Of a DNA stretch of 64,000 nucleotides, positions 27,720-36,481 are shown piece after piece. The position numbers and the translations under genes are program-made. A model generated the notes under the pieces. The model saw only the letters and a program-made list of their open reading frames with translations. It made no database searches and was not told where the DNA came from. This DNA is from Prado023 sp963788325 (GTDB lineage: Bacteria > Actinomycetota > Actinomycetes > S36-B12 > CAIYMF01): the NCBI GenBank assembly GCA_963788325.1, contig CAWBGJ010000008.1, forward strand, positions 1 to 64,000, written 5' to 3'. How positions within the stretch are numbered: position 1 is the stretch's first letter; each line of letters opens with the position of its first letter.

Positions 27720-27723
<4 letters not shown>
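26419..27723 (-). CDS. hutI: Imidazolonepropionase
   Basis: Hydrolyses imidazolone-5-propionate to formiminoglutamate. Amidohydrolase TIM barrel with VIPGFVDSHAHLVFAGDR (metal His pair), KTGYGL, a metal His in LGAHVIP, HANQL and the metal Asp in ATDCNPGTS. GTG 27723 overlaps the hutU stop (GTGA), supporting this start. However, residues 1-33 are unlike other HutI proteins, which begin near IGELVTND; this extra segment is encoded by a 16-bp-arm palindrome (27655-27703). No ATG/GTG exists between it and the conserved part, so the palindrome appears to be translated. Confidence 0.93.
27655..27703. repeat. Palindromic element, family B copy 2, inside hutI 5' coding region
   Basis: Perfect 16-bp arms 27655-27670 (CCTTGCATCATCGATC) and 27688-27703 around a 17-nt loop. 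It shares core arms and loop length with 11845-11879. It lies in frame in hutI and encodes about residues 7-23 of the protein. Confidence 0.75.
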
Positions 27724-29387
<1,664 letters not shown>

Positions 29388-29424
29388 CGCGAGCCTCCTG
29401 TCAGGGTCATGCCATCACGCCCGT

Positions 29425-29473
29425 TCTGCGTAGTCGATTCGAGCAACTAAACTGCCCGAATCGACTACGCAGA
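29425..29473. repeat. Palindromic element, family A copy 2
   Basis: Perfect 17-bp arms 29425-29441 (TCTGCGTAGTCGATTCG) and 29457-29473 around a 15-nt loop. It is the same arm sequence as 1357-1405. It lies between hutH and hutU, 12 bp after the hutH stop. Confidence 0.85.
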
Positions 29474-29485
29474 CTGCGCGCGGCG

Positions 29486-31036
29486 TCAGTCCAGCGGGCC
29501 GATCGCGGCGGTCACTGCGTCCAGGAGGGTGCCGTCCGCGAGCAGTTCGTCGGCTGCGCGCAGCTCGTCGGACACGATGCGGTCGGGTCCGGGTCCCGCG
29601 ACGATCGTGCGCAGCGCAGCCAGGGCAGCCGAGGTGCCCGCTGCCGGCACGAGGGGGCCGCGCAGGTCCAGGGCGCGGGCAGCGGTGACCAGCTCGATCG
29701 CCAGCACCTGGCGCAGGCCGCGGACAGCCGCGGTCAGTGCACGACCGGCGGCCCAGCCCATCGAGACATGGTCCTCCTGCATCGCGGAGCTGGGGATCGA
29801 GTCGACGCTGCTGGGCACCGCCAGCCGCTTGAGCTCCGAGACGATCCCGGCGGCCGTGTACTGGGCGATCATGTACCCGGAGTCCACACCCACCTCGTGG
29901 GCCAGGAACGCCGGCAGGCCCTGGTTGCGGTTGCGGTCGAGCAGCCGGTCAGTGCGTCGCTCGCTGATCGAGGCGACGTCCGCGACCGGGATGGCCAGGA
30001 AGTCCAGCACGTGCGCGATCGGGGCGCCGTGGAAGTTGCCGTTGGACTCCACCCGACCGTCGCCGGTGATCACCGGGTTGTCGATGACCGCGGCCATCTC
30101 GCGCTGGGCCACAGCGCGGGCGTGGGCCAGGGTGTCGCGCAGCGACCCGGTCACCTGCGGTGCGCAGCGCAGCGAGTAGGCGTCCTGCACCAGGTGCGTG
30201 CGGTCGTGTCGGTGGCTGGCCACGATCGGCGAGCCGGCCAGCAGTCGGCGCAGGTTCGATGCCGAGACGGCCTGTCCGGCGTGCGGACGCATTGCGATGA
30301 GATCGGCGGCGAAGGCGCGGTCGGTACCCAGCAGGGCCTCGACGCTCATGGCCGCCGTCACGTCGGCGACCCCGGCCAGGGCCTCGAGGTCGGCCAGCGC
30401 CAGCACGAGCATCCCGAGCATGCCGTCGGTGCCGTTGATCAGGGCCAGTCCCTCCTTCTCGACCAGGGTCACCGGGCCCAGCCCGGCCGCCGCCAGCGCC
30501 GGGCCCGCCGCTCGCGCGCTCCCGTCCTCGGCGAGCACCCAGCCCTCGCCCTGCAGGACCAGGGCCACGTGCGCCAGGGGAGCGAGGTCACCGCTGCAGC
30601 CCAGCGAGCCGAACTCATGCACGGCCGGCACGATCCCGGCGTTGAGCAGGTCGGTCAGCGCCTGCACCAGCTCGGGGCGCACCCCGGTCGCTCCGGTGGC
30701 CAGCGTGCGCAGCCGCAGCGCCATCATCGCCCGGACGGTGGCCGGTTCGACCAGGGCGCCGGTCCCGGCGGCATGCGAGCGGGTGAGGCTCACCTGCAAT
30801 GCGGTCCGCCGCTCGGCGGGGATCGCGACCGTGGCCAGGGCCCCGAAGCCTGTGGAGACCCCGTAGGTGGGTTCGGGCCGGCCTGCCAGCGCCACGATGT
30901 GGGCCCGGCCGGCGGCGACCCGCTCGAGGGTGGCCGCGCCCACGGTCACGGTGGCACCCGCCCGCGCCACGCTCGTCAGCGTGTCTAGGTCGAGGGTCTC
31001 GAGGTCGACGGGAGTGGGCGGACCGGGGGGCACCAT
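29486..31036 (-). CDS. hutH: Histidine ammonia-lyase
   Basis: First step of histidine degradation, L-histidine to urocanate plus ammonia. ~516 aa. The MIO cofactor tripeptide is Cys-Ser-Gly (GSLGCSGDLAPLAH) rather than the commoner Ala-Ser-Gly. Other active-site blocks are YGVSTGFG, LTRSHAAGTG, NGNFHGAPI and SVDSIPSSAMQEDHVSMG. I prefer ATG 31036 to the upstream start at 31057. The first gene of hutHUIG. Confidence 0.94.
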   Translation of the reverse strand: MVPPGPPTPVDLETLDLDTLTSVARAGATVTVGAATLERVAAGRAHIVALAGRPEPTYGVSTGFGALATVAIPAERRTALQVSLTRSHAAGTGALVEPATVRAMMALRLRTLATGATGVRPELVQALTDLLNAGIVPAVHEFGSLGCSGDLAPLAHVALVLQGEGWVLAEDGSARAAGPALAAAGLGPVTLVEKEGLALINGTDGMLGMLVLALADLEALAGVADVTAAMSVEALLGTDRAFAADLIAMRPHAGQAVSASNLRRLLAGSPIVASHRHDRTHLVQDAYSLRCAPQVTGSLRDTLAHARAVAQREMAAVIDNPVITGDGRVESNGNFHGAPIAHVLDFLAIPVADVASISERRTDRLLDRNRNQGLPAFLAHEVGVDSGYMIAQYTAAGIVSELKRLAVPSSVDSIPSSAMQEDHVSMGWAAGRALTAAVRGLRQVLAIELVTAARALDLRGPLVPAAGTSAALAALRTIVAGPGPDRIVSDELRAADELLADGTLLDAVTAAIGPLD

Positions 31037-31074
31037 GGGTCCATGCCTAGCACTCACGGCTCGGCGTGCGCTGG

Positions 31075-31884
31075 TCAGCGGGCGCGCAGGTACAGCACCT
31101 TCTGATTGGACCCTGACGAGCGGCGCTCCTCGGTGGTGAACAGGTCCGTGCGGTTGCGCACCAGGTCCGAGAGCTTGCGGTAGCCGTACAGGCGGGGGTC
31201 GAAGTCCGGCTGCAGCTTGTTCAGGTAGTTCCCGAAGGTCCCCAGATGGGCCCAGCCCTCGTCGTCCACGGACTGCTCCAAGGCGCTGAGCACGAACTTC
31301 TTCGGCAGCTTCTGCCGGGTGGGCCGATCGGTCTCGGCCGTGACCGTCGCCGCCGGTGCGGCGGACTCCGTCGACGCGCGCTCGGGCGGCTCAGGCTCCA
31401 CCGATCGCCCACCGTCACGCAGGACCTCGACGAACACGAACCGGTGGCAGGCGTTGCGGAACGCCTCCGGGGTCTTGCGCTCGCCGAAGCCCAGGACCAT
31501 CAGGCCCTCCTCGCGCAGCCGCATCGCCAGGCCCGTGAAGTCGCTGTCGGAGGTCACCAGGCAGAACCCGTCGAAATTGCCGCTGTAGAGCAGGTCCATC
31601 GCGTCGATGATCAGCGTGCTGTCGGTGGCGTTCTTGCCCGTGGAGTAGGCGAACTGCTGCACCGGCTTGATCGCGTTGCGCTGCAACACCTTCTTCCACG
31701 CCGAGCTGGTGGGGGCGGTGAAGTCCCCGTAGATGCGCCGCACGATCGCGTCGCCGAACCGGGCCACCTCGGCGAGCAGCGCCTCGATGACGGCGGCCTG
31801 CGCGTTGTCGGCGTCGATGAGCACAGCCAGGCGCAGGTGGCTGCCCTCGGTGTCGTGGTCGGGACTGCGGCGGGGGGTGGCCAT
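31075..31884 (-). CDS. NYN-domain RNase-like protein with C-terminal LOTUS/OST-HTH domain
   Basis: 269 aa. The N-terminal PIN-like NYN domain has LAVLIDADNAQ with acidic residues, NATDSTLIIDAMDLL and LVTSDSDFTGLAMRLRE, the expected metal-binding aspartates. After a Pro/Ala-rich linker, residues ~195-265 look like an OST-HTH (LOTUS) RNA-binding module (FVLSALEQSVDDEGWAHLG ... LYGYRKLSDLVRNR). This is the LabA/DUF88-type architecture; RNA cleavage or binding is inferred. Stands alone between hutH and a divergent leader-peptide unit. Confidence 0.88.
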   Translation of the reverse strand: MATPRRSPDHDTEGSHLRLAVLIDADNAQAAVIEALLAEVARFGDAIVRRIYGDFTAPTSSAWKKVLQRNAIKPVQQFAYSTGKNATDSTLIIDAMDLLYSGNFDGFCLVTSDSDFTGLAMRLREEGLMVLGFGERKTPEAFRNACHRFVFVEVLRDGGRSVEPEPPERASTESAAPAATVTAETDRPTRQKLPKKFVLSALEQSVDDEGWAHLGTFGNYLNKLQPDFDPRLYGYRKLSDLVRNRTDLFTTEERRSSGSNQKVLYLRAR

Positions 31885-31958
31885 GGGGCCAGCCTGTCAC
31901 CTCCAGCGGCGCCGGTGCCGCCGGGGCGCCGTCGGCCGCCTGCCGGTCCAGCTCAGTT

Positions 31959-32057
31959 GTCCGATTCGGACACGCGCTGGCCGCCCGCGGACACAGGTGT
32001 CCGAATCAGCCACTCAAGTGTCCGGATCGAGGCTGCTCTACATGGTCTCTACATGGT
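31959..32057. repeat. Repeated TGTCCGA-type sites and an 11-bp tandem repeat
   Basis: GTGTCCGAATC (31997-32007) and GTGTCCGGATC (32018-32028) are near copies; TGTCCGATTCGGACA around 31959-31973 is palindromic and its right half pairs with 31997-32007. They are followed by CTCTACATGGT twice in tandem (32036-32046, 32047-32057). The cluster lies 60-160 bp before the leader-peptide -10 element, where operators would be expected. Confidence 0.55.
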
Positions 32058-32118
32058 CGTCGGAGCCGCCCGGTGTCTGCTGCCGGGTCGGCGGATCGCC
32101 GCGGGCCGCATGTGAGGT

Positions 32119-32124
32119 TAGACT
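32119..32124 (+). promoter_or_regulatory. -10 element for leaderless leader peptide
   Basis: TAGACT, 6 nt before ATG 32131. Confidence 0.6.
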
Positions 32125-32130
32125 CGCCTC

Positions 32131-32208
32131 ATGTATCGGGTGCTCCTCACCAGGCGGCGGGTCATCGACCACGGCCGCATGGGCACCTGCCTGTGTCGAA
32201 TGCGCTGA
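32131..32208 (+). CDS. Putative cysteine-responsive leader peptide (25 aa)
   Basis: Short ORF MYRVLLTRRRVIDHGRMGTC followed by LCRMR and a stop. It starts directly after a TAGACT -10 element, so it is probably translated from a leaderless mRNA. The composition (LLTRRR..ID..R, then Cys-Leu-Cys near the end) matches the actinobacterial leader peptides with clustered cysteines found upstream of sulfur-metabolism genes, where stalling at Cys codons controls the downstream operon. Here the downstream gene is DUF4395, 54 nt away. Too short for ordinary gene finders. Confidence 0.72.
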   Translation: MYRVLLTRRRVIDHGRMGTCLCRMR

Positions 32209-32262
32209 GCACGGCCTCGTCCCCACCTGTTCGCGCCCCCACAGACCTCCCGGAGCCCCGCC

Positions 32263-32784
32263 ATGCCTGCCCTGCCCCTGTCCTCGTCCACGCCCACCGC
32301 CACTTCGTCGACTGCGCCCACCGGCGCCAGTGCCACGGCCCCCGCCACCGCCGTTCACCCCGCACCGCCCGCGGGTGGGATCGACCCGCGCGGTCCCCGG
32401 TTCGGTGCCGGTGTGACCACCGTCGTGCTGTCCGCCGCGCTGGTGCTGGCCTCACCGGTGCTCCTCGCCCTGCAGGCCGTGGTCTTCGCAATCGGTGCGC
32501 TCGCCGGCCCCGCGCAACAGCCCTACGGCCTGCTGTTCAAGCGGTTCGTGCGGCCCAGGCTGGCGGCCCCGACGCACCTCGAGCACCCTGCTGCCCCTCG
32601 CTTCGCCCAGGCCTGTGGTCTGGCATTCAGCCTGGTCGGCCTGCTCGGGTTCGCCGTGGGCTGGCAGTGGCTGGCACTGGGGGCGACCGCCTTCGCGCTG
32701 GCAGCAGCCTTCCTGAACGCGGCTTTCGACTTCTGCATCGGCTGCGAGATCTACCTGCGCGCCCAGCGCCTGCGCCGCGCCTGA
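32263..32784 (+). CDS. DUF4395 membrane protein
   Basis: 173 aa. The first ~45 residues are low-complexity Ala/Pro/Thr. The DUF4395 domain follows, beginning GIDPRGPRFGAGVT, with about four hydrophobic helices and the conserved FNAAFDFCIGCEIY-like end (here LNAAFDFCIGCEIYLRAQR) carrying two cysteines. DUF4395 proteins are often next to rhodaneses or thioredoxins and are linked to sulfur metabolism. The Cys leader peptide upstream fits this. Confidence 0.85.
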   Translation: MPALPLSSSTPTATSSTAPTGASATAPATAVHPAPPAGGIDPRGPRFGAGVTTVVLSAALVLASPVLLALQAVVFAIGALAGPAQQPYGLLFKRFVRPRLAAPTHLEHPAAPRFAQACGLAFSLVGLLGFAVGWQWLALGATAFALAAAFLNAAFDFCIGCEIYLRAQRLRRA

Positions 32785-32928
32785 CCTCCTCACCGCACCC
32801 CATCGGTCATCGGTGACGGTGCGTGTCTCACCTAGGCGCCACCCGGCCAACGTCAGGCGCGATCCGGGCAGATATGGCCGAACTCAGACCAAGATCACCA
32901 AATCTGTCGGGGCGCGGACCGGGGCGGC

Positions 32929-33162
32929 TCAGGCCTCGCTCCAGTAGCCGTTCGCGGCAGCCACGGTCTGGAAGTTGATCGCGATCACTTTGGACGCCTC
33001 TGTGAGGCTGTCCGCATCGTTGGCGTACACGTCACGCAGCCTGGCGCGCACCTCGTCGTTGGGCTGGGTGACCTTGACGCCCATCCGCGACAGCTTCACG
33101 GCCAGGTCCCAGCCCGCCTGAGCGTCGGCAGTGATGAGGCTGGTCAGCCATGGGTTCGACAT
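32929..33162 (-). CDS. Small hypothetical protein
   Basis: 77-aa protein starting MSNPWLTSLITADAQAGWDL; not recognised. Predicted mostly helical, with a mid-region VTQPNDEVRARLRDVYANDA. The longer frame upstream is low-complexity Pro/Gly and unlikely to be translated; ATG 33162 (or 33165) is preferred. No obvious motif or neighbour relation. Confidence 0.5.
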   Translation of the reverse strand: MSNPWLTSLITADAQAGWDLAVKLSRMGVKVTQPNDEVRARLRDVYANDADSLTEASKVIAINFQTVAAANGYWSEA

Positions 33163-33286
33163 CATGGGTCCTCTGCTCGGCGGTCCGGGCTCGCACGCTC
33201 CAACGCCCGCCAGCGTACTGTCCGCCCTGCCGCCGTCGCCCGGCGGAGTTGGGGCCTGGATGGGGCTGAGCGGAGCACGAGCAGCG

Positions 33287-33661
33287 TCAGGTGGCCTTCC
33301 CGGCGCCATAGACCAGCGCTTGGGCGCCCTCGGCCAGGATCTCGTCGACGAAGGAGGCCGCCCCGGCCAGGCGTGTCCCGGCCAGCAGGTCGGCGACCAC
33401 CAGCCCGCGGCGGGCCGCGCACTGCGTGCAGACGGTCAGCGTGCCCTGCGCCAGGATCGTGTCGCGCAGCTCTGCCAGGGGCATCGACCCCGGCAGTTCG
33501 AAGGCCTCGGCGCGACCCGCAGTCGCCAGCCAGGTGGCCTCACCGGTGAGCCAGACCGACACGTCGGCCCCGGAGGCCATCGCCGTGGCGGCGACCGTGA
33601 ACGCCTGCGAGCAGGGCTCGGGATCGGTGGTGGTGCACTTGATGACGAGGCTTCGGGTCAC
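33287..33661 (-). CDS. DsrE/DsrF-like protein
   Basis: 124-aa alpha/beta protein with the DsrE-like layout: strand LVIKCTTTDPEPCSQAFTVA, AMASGADVSVWLTGEATWL, then LTVCTQCAARRGL with a CxxC, and AGAASFVDEI near the end. DsrE-fold proteins act in sulfur relay or as peroxiredoxin-like partners. The two cysteines could be functional, but the family is broad. GTG start at 33661. Confidence 0.75.
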   Translation of the reverse strand: MTRSLVIKCTTTDPEPCSQAFTVAATAMASGADVSVWLTGEATWLATAGRAEAFELPGSMPLAELRDTILAQGTLTVCTQCAARRGLVVADLLAGTRLAGAASFVDEILAEGAQALVYGAGKAT

Positions 33662-33711
33662 GGGCCCAGACTCGCACCTGCTGCGGCCACCAGCCAGTCC
33701 ACGCCCCGGTC

Positions 33712-33717
33712 TAGACT
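33712..33717 (+). promoter_or_regulatory. -10 element for leaderless small membrane protein
   Basis: TAGACT, 7 nt before GTG 33725. Confidence 0.5.
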
Positions 33718-33724
33718 TGCGTCC

Positions 33725-33832
33725 GTGGACGCCATCGAGATCTTCTTCACCACCCTGCTGGTGCTGGTCAGCATCCTGATCACGTGGTTCGCCGGCTACG
33801 TGGTCTACAAGCTGTACAAGGGCCAGGCCTGA
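33725..33832 (+). CDS. Single-helix membrane microprotein (35 aa)
   Basis: Starts VDAIEIFFTTLLVLVSILIT and continues WFAGYVVYKLYKGQA. One membrane helix (residues ~6-27) ends in a basic tail; the Gly-Tyr-x-x-Tyr-Lys end is typical of small anchors. GTG 33725 sits 7 nt after TAGACT, and the nitrobindin gene starts 2 nt after its stop, so it looks like the first gene of the nitrobindin-fur-ygfZ operon. Function unknown. Confidence 0.65.
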   Translation: MDAIEIFFTTLLVLVSILITWFAGYVVYKLYKGQA

Positions 33833-33834
33833 GC

Positions 33835-34395
33835 GTGGGGCATCAGCCGAGCGATCCGACTGCGCCGGACCTGCCCGCGGAGCTGGCCCACCTGTCCTGG
33901 CTGATCGGTAGCTGGGGTGGCATCGGGGAGGGCGGCTACCCGAGCATCTCGCCGTTCCGCTACGAGCAGGTCGTGGAGTTCGCCACCGATGGCCGCCCGT
34001 TCCTCGAGTACCGCTCGATGTCCTGGTTGGTCGATGAGCAGAACAACCGGATCCGGGCCAGCGCCACCGAGTCGGGCTACTGGCGCCCCCGGCCCGACAA
34101 CGGGGTGGAGGTGCTGCTGGCCCACCCGACCGGGTTCGCGGAGGTGTGGATCGGTCGCGTGGAGGTCACCGCGATCCACGATGCGCGGGTGACCGGAGCG
34201 CGCATCGAACTCACCACGGATGCCGTGGTGCGCACCGAGTCAGCCAAGGAGGTCTCGGCCGGCCACCGTCTCTACGGCCTTGTCGACGGTCGGCTGCTGA
34301 GCACCTACGACATGGCGGCCGTGGGCCGTCCGCTGAGCAACCACCTGGCCGTCTCGCTCGAGCCGGTGCGTCCGGGAGCAGTCCGACAGTCATGA
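33835..34395 (+). CDS. Nitrobindin-like heme-binding beta-barrel protein (FABP-like, DUF1794)
   Basis: 186 aa. The family signature LIGSWGGIGEGGYPSI near residue 24 is clear. It is followed by the barrel strands with FEQVVEFATDGRPFLEYRSMS-like content (here YEQVVEFATDGRPFLEYRS) and ESGYWRPR, LLAHPTGFAEVWIG. Nitrobindins bind ferric heme and isomerise peroxynitrite; the proximal His must be checked. GTG start at 33835; stop overlaps the fur start (ATGA). Confidence 0.88.
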   Translation: MGHQPSDPTAPDLPAELAHLSWLIGSWGGIGEGGYPSISPFRYEQVVEFATDGRPFLEYRSMSWLVDEQNNRIRASATESGYWRPRPDNGVEVLLAHPTGFAEVWIGRVEVTAIHDARVTGARIELTTDAVVRTESAKEVSAGHRLYGLVDGRLLSTYDMAAVGRPLSNHLAVSLEPVRPGAVRQS

Positions 34396-34883
34396 GTGAG
34401 CCGGGCCAGGACTTCGACGCGAGTCTGAGGTCCGCCGGCCTGCGCAGCACTGTCCAACGCCGGGCGGTCCTGGCCGCCCTGCACGACCTGGGCCACGCGA
34501 CCGTCGATGACCTCGCTGCCCACGTGCAGCGCCGACATCCCGACGTGAGCCTGTCCACGATCTACCGCACGGTCGAGTCCCTCGATGAGGCCGGGCTGGT
34601 CACGCACGCGCACCTGCACCACGGCTCGCCGACCTACCACTGGGTGGACGAGGCGGCGCACCTGCACCTGGTCTGCACCCGGTGCGAGCGGGTCGACCAG
34701 CAGCCCGCCGAGATCGCCGACTCGATGGCGGCTGCGCTGCTGGCCGCGACCGGATTCGTCGTGGAGGTGCCGCACCTGGCGGTGCACGGGCTCTGCGCGC
34801 AGTGCGCTGCGGAGTCGACACCTGCGAGCACGCCGGCCGGATCGGGAAGCCCAGCGCCGCCCACAGCGTTGTCCCCGACGTGA
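34392..34883 (+). CDS. Fur-family transcriptional regulator
   Basis: 163-aa metalloregulator. The winged-helix N-terminus has LRSTVQRRAVLAAL and SLSTIYRTVESLDEAGLV. The metal sites are in THAHLHHGSPTYHW, LHLVCTRCERVDQ (first CxxC) and VHGLCAQC (second CxxC), with His residues between. Two CxxC pairs indicate structural zinc as in Zur/PerR/Fur; the sensed metal is uncertain. ATG 34392 overlaps the nitrobindin stop; its own stop overlaps the ygfZ start. Confidence 0.9.
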   Translation: MSEPGQDFDASLRSAGLRSTVQRRAVLAALHDLGHATVDDLAAHVQRRHPDVSLSTIYRTVESLDEAGLVTHAHLHHGSPTYHWVDEAAHLHLVCTRCERVDQQPAEIADSMAAALLAATGFVVEVPHLAVHGLCAQCAAESTPASTPAGSGSPAPPTALSPT

Positions 34884-35917
34884 CCCCAGCTACTGCGATC
34901 CCGGCCCCGCCCGACTCGATCGATGCCGGCGTGCCCTGGCACTACGGCGATCCCTTCGCTGAGCAGCGTGCGCTGACCGAGGGCATCGGTGGGGTCGACC
35001 TCAGCCACCGCGACGTCCTCTCGGTCGGTGGGGCCGATCGGCTGACCTGGTTGCACAGCCTGAGCACCGCGCACCTGCTCGACCTGCCCGCCGGGGCCTC
35101 CCGACTCGTGCTCATCCTCAGCCCGCACGGCCACGTGGAGCATGAGGTGCACCTGGTCGAGACCGGCGATGAGGCGCTGCTCTCGGTGGAGCCTGGCCTT
35201 GGCTCGGCCCTGGCGGCCTACCTGGACAGCATGCGCTTCATGATGCGCGTGCAGGTCGATCCCCGTCCGGACCTCGCGGTGCTCTGGGAGCCCATCGCGG
35301 CGCCGGACCCCGCCGGTCTGCCGACATGGGTGGTGCCCGGTGAGTACCGGACTGGGGGCACGCCCACACCTTCGGGCAGCGACCGGGGTGGGGACGCCGC
35401 ACGGTACGTCGCCCACCGACCCGCGGACTTCTCCGGCCGGGAGGTGATCGTGCCGCGCGAACATGCCACCAGCCGCCTCGCGCAGGCCGGTCGGCCAGCG
35501 GGCACGTGGGCCCTGGAGGCCTTGCGGGTGGCCGCGGCGGTGCCCCGGATCGGTCGGGAGACCGACCACCGGACCCTGCCGCACGAGGTCGGCTGGATCG
35601 GCTCTGCGGTGCACCTGGCCAAGGGCTGCTACCGCGGTCAGGAGGCGGTCGCCCGCGTGCACAACCTCGGCCGCCCGCCGCGCCGGCTCGCGCTGGCGCA
35701 CCTCGACGGGGCTGCCGGGATCCTGCCCAGCCACGGTGACGAGGTGCGCATCGGCGACCGGGTCGTGGGCTGGGTCGGCACGGCCGCCCAGCACCACGAG
35801 TGGGGCCCGATCGCCACCGTGGTGATCAAGCGGTCCGCGGACCCCACGGCGGACCTGCTGATCCGGTCCACCGACGGGGAGGTCGTTGCCGCCCAGGAGG
35901 TCGTAGTCGCCCCGTGA
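34880..35917 (+). CDS. ygfZ: YgfZ/GcvT-domain Fe-S maintenance protein
   Basis: 345-aa folate-binding protein of the YgfZ/IBA57 group, supporting maturation of certain [4Fe-4S] enzymes. The hallmark KGCYRGQEAVARVHNLG contains the conserved Cys. The GcvT-like fold is seen from GVDLSHRDVLSVGGADRLTW. GTG start at 34880 overlaps the fur stop (GTGA), placing it in the nitrobindin-fur-ygfZ operon. A Gly/Ser-rich insertion at ~160-175 is probably a loop. Confidence 0.92.
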   Translation: MTPATAIPAPPDSIDAGVPWHYGDPFAEQRALTEGIGGVDLSHRDVLSVGGADRLTWLHSLSTAHLLDLPAGASRLVLILSPHGHVEHEVHLVETGDEALLSVEPGLGSALAAYLDSMRFMMRVQVDPRPDLAVLWEPIAAPDPAGLPTWVVPGEYRTGGTPTPSGSDRGGDAARYVAHRPADFSGREVIVPREHATSRLAQAGRPAGTWALEALRVAAAVPRIGRETDHRTLPHEVGWIGSAVHLAKGCYRGQEAVARVHNLGRPPRRLALAHLDGAAGILPSHGDEVRIGDRVVGWVGTAAQHHEWGPIATVVIKRSADPTADLLIRSTDGEVVAAQEVVVAP

Positions 35918-35952
35918 GCTGCCTGGCGATGTGGTGCGCGCGGTGTCGCGCG

Positions 35953-36000
35953 GATGAGGTGCCGGCGATGAGGTGCTCGCGATGAGGTGCCGGCGATGAG
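35953..36000 (+). repeat. 14-bp tandem repeat at the dtd start
   Basis: Units begin GATGAGGT at 35953, 35967 and 35981 (the second unit differs by three bases), and a fourth starts at 35995 and contains the dtd ATG. The repeats also supply GATGAGG near the ribosome binding position. Confidence 0.7.
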
Positions 36001-36478
36001 GGCGGTGGTCCAGCGCGTCGAGGGCGCACGGGTGCTGGTCGAGGGCGCCGAGGTCGGCCGGATCGACGGTCCCGGCCTGTGCGTGCTGGTGGGCGCCACG
36101 CACACCGACTCATCCGAGCAGGCAGCCAGGCTGGCCGACAAGGTCTACGACATGCGCCTGTTCGACGCCGACGCGCTGGGCGAGCACCTGACCGGGTCCG
36201 GCCTGCCGGCGGGGCAGCTCGCCCGGGAGGTCTCGGCCAGCGATGCGGGCCTGCCCGTGCTGGTCGTCAGCCAGTTCACCCTCTATGCCCAGACGCGCCA
36301 GGGTCGCCGGCCCACGTGGGAGCAGGCGGCCCCCGCGGCCGTGGCCGAGCCGCTGGTGAGTGCCTTCGCCGCGCGGCTGCGGGAGCGCGGGGCCACCGTC
36401 GCCGAGGGCCGGTTCGGGGCGATGATGCGCGTCGAGCTGGTCAATGACGGCCCGGTCACCGTCATCGTGGAGGTTTGA
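35996..36478 (+). CDS. dtd: D-aminoacyl-tRNA deacylase
   Basis: Removes D-amino acids mischarged on tRNA. ~160 aa; DTD-type beta-barrel. Starts MRAVVQRVEGARVLVEG. Catalytic motifs SQFTLYAQTRQGRRPTW (SQFTL) and the cis Gly-Pro NDGPVTVIVEV at the C-terminus are both present. ATG 35996 lies in the fourth unit of a 14-bp tandem repeat. Confidence 0.95.
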   Translation: MRAVVQRVEGARVLVEGAEVGRIDGPGLCVLVGATHTDSSEQAARLADKVYDMRLFDADALGEHLTGSGLPAGQLAREVSASDAGLPVLVVSQFTLYAQTRQGRRPTWEQAAPAAVAEPLVSAFAARLRERGATVAEGRFGAMMRVELVNDGPVTVIVEV

Positions 36479-36481
36479 GAC

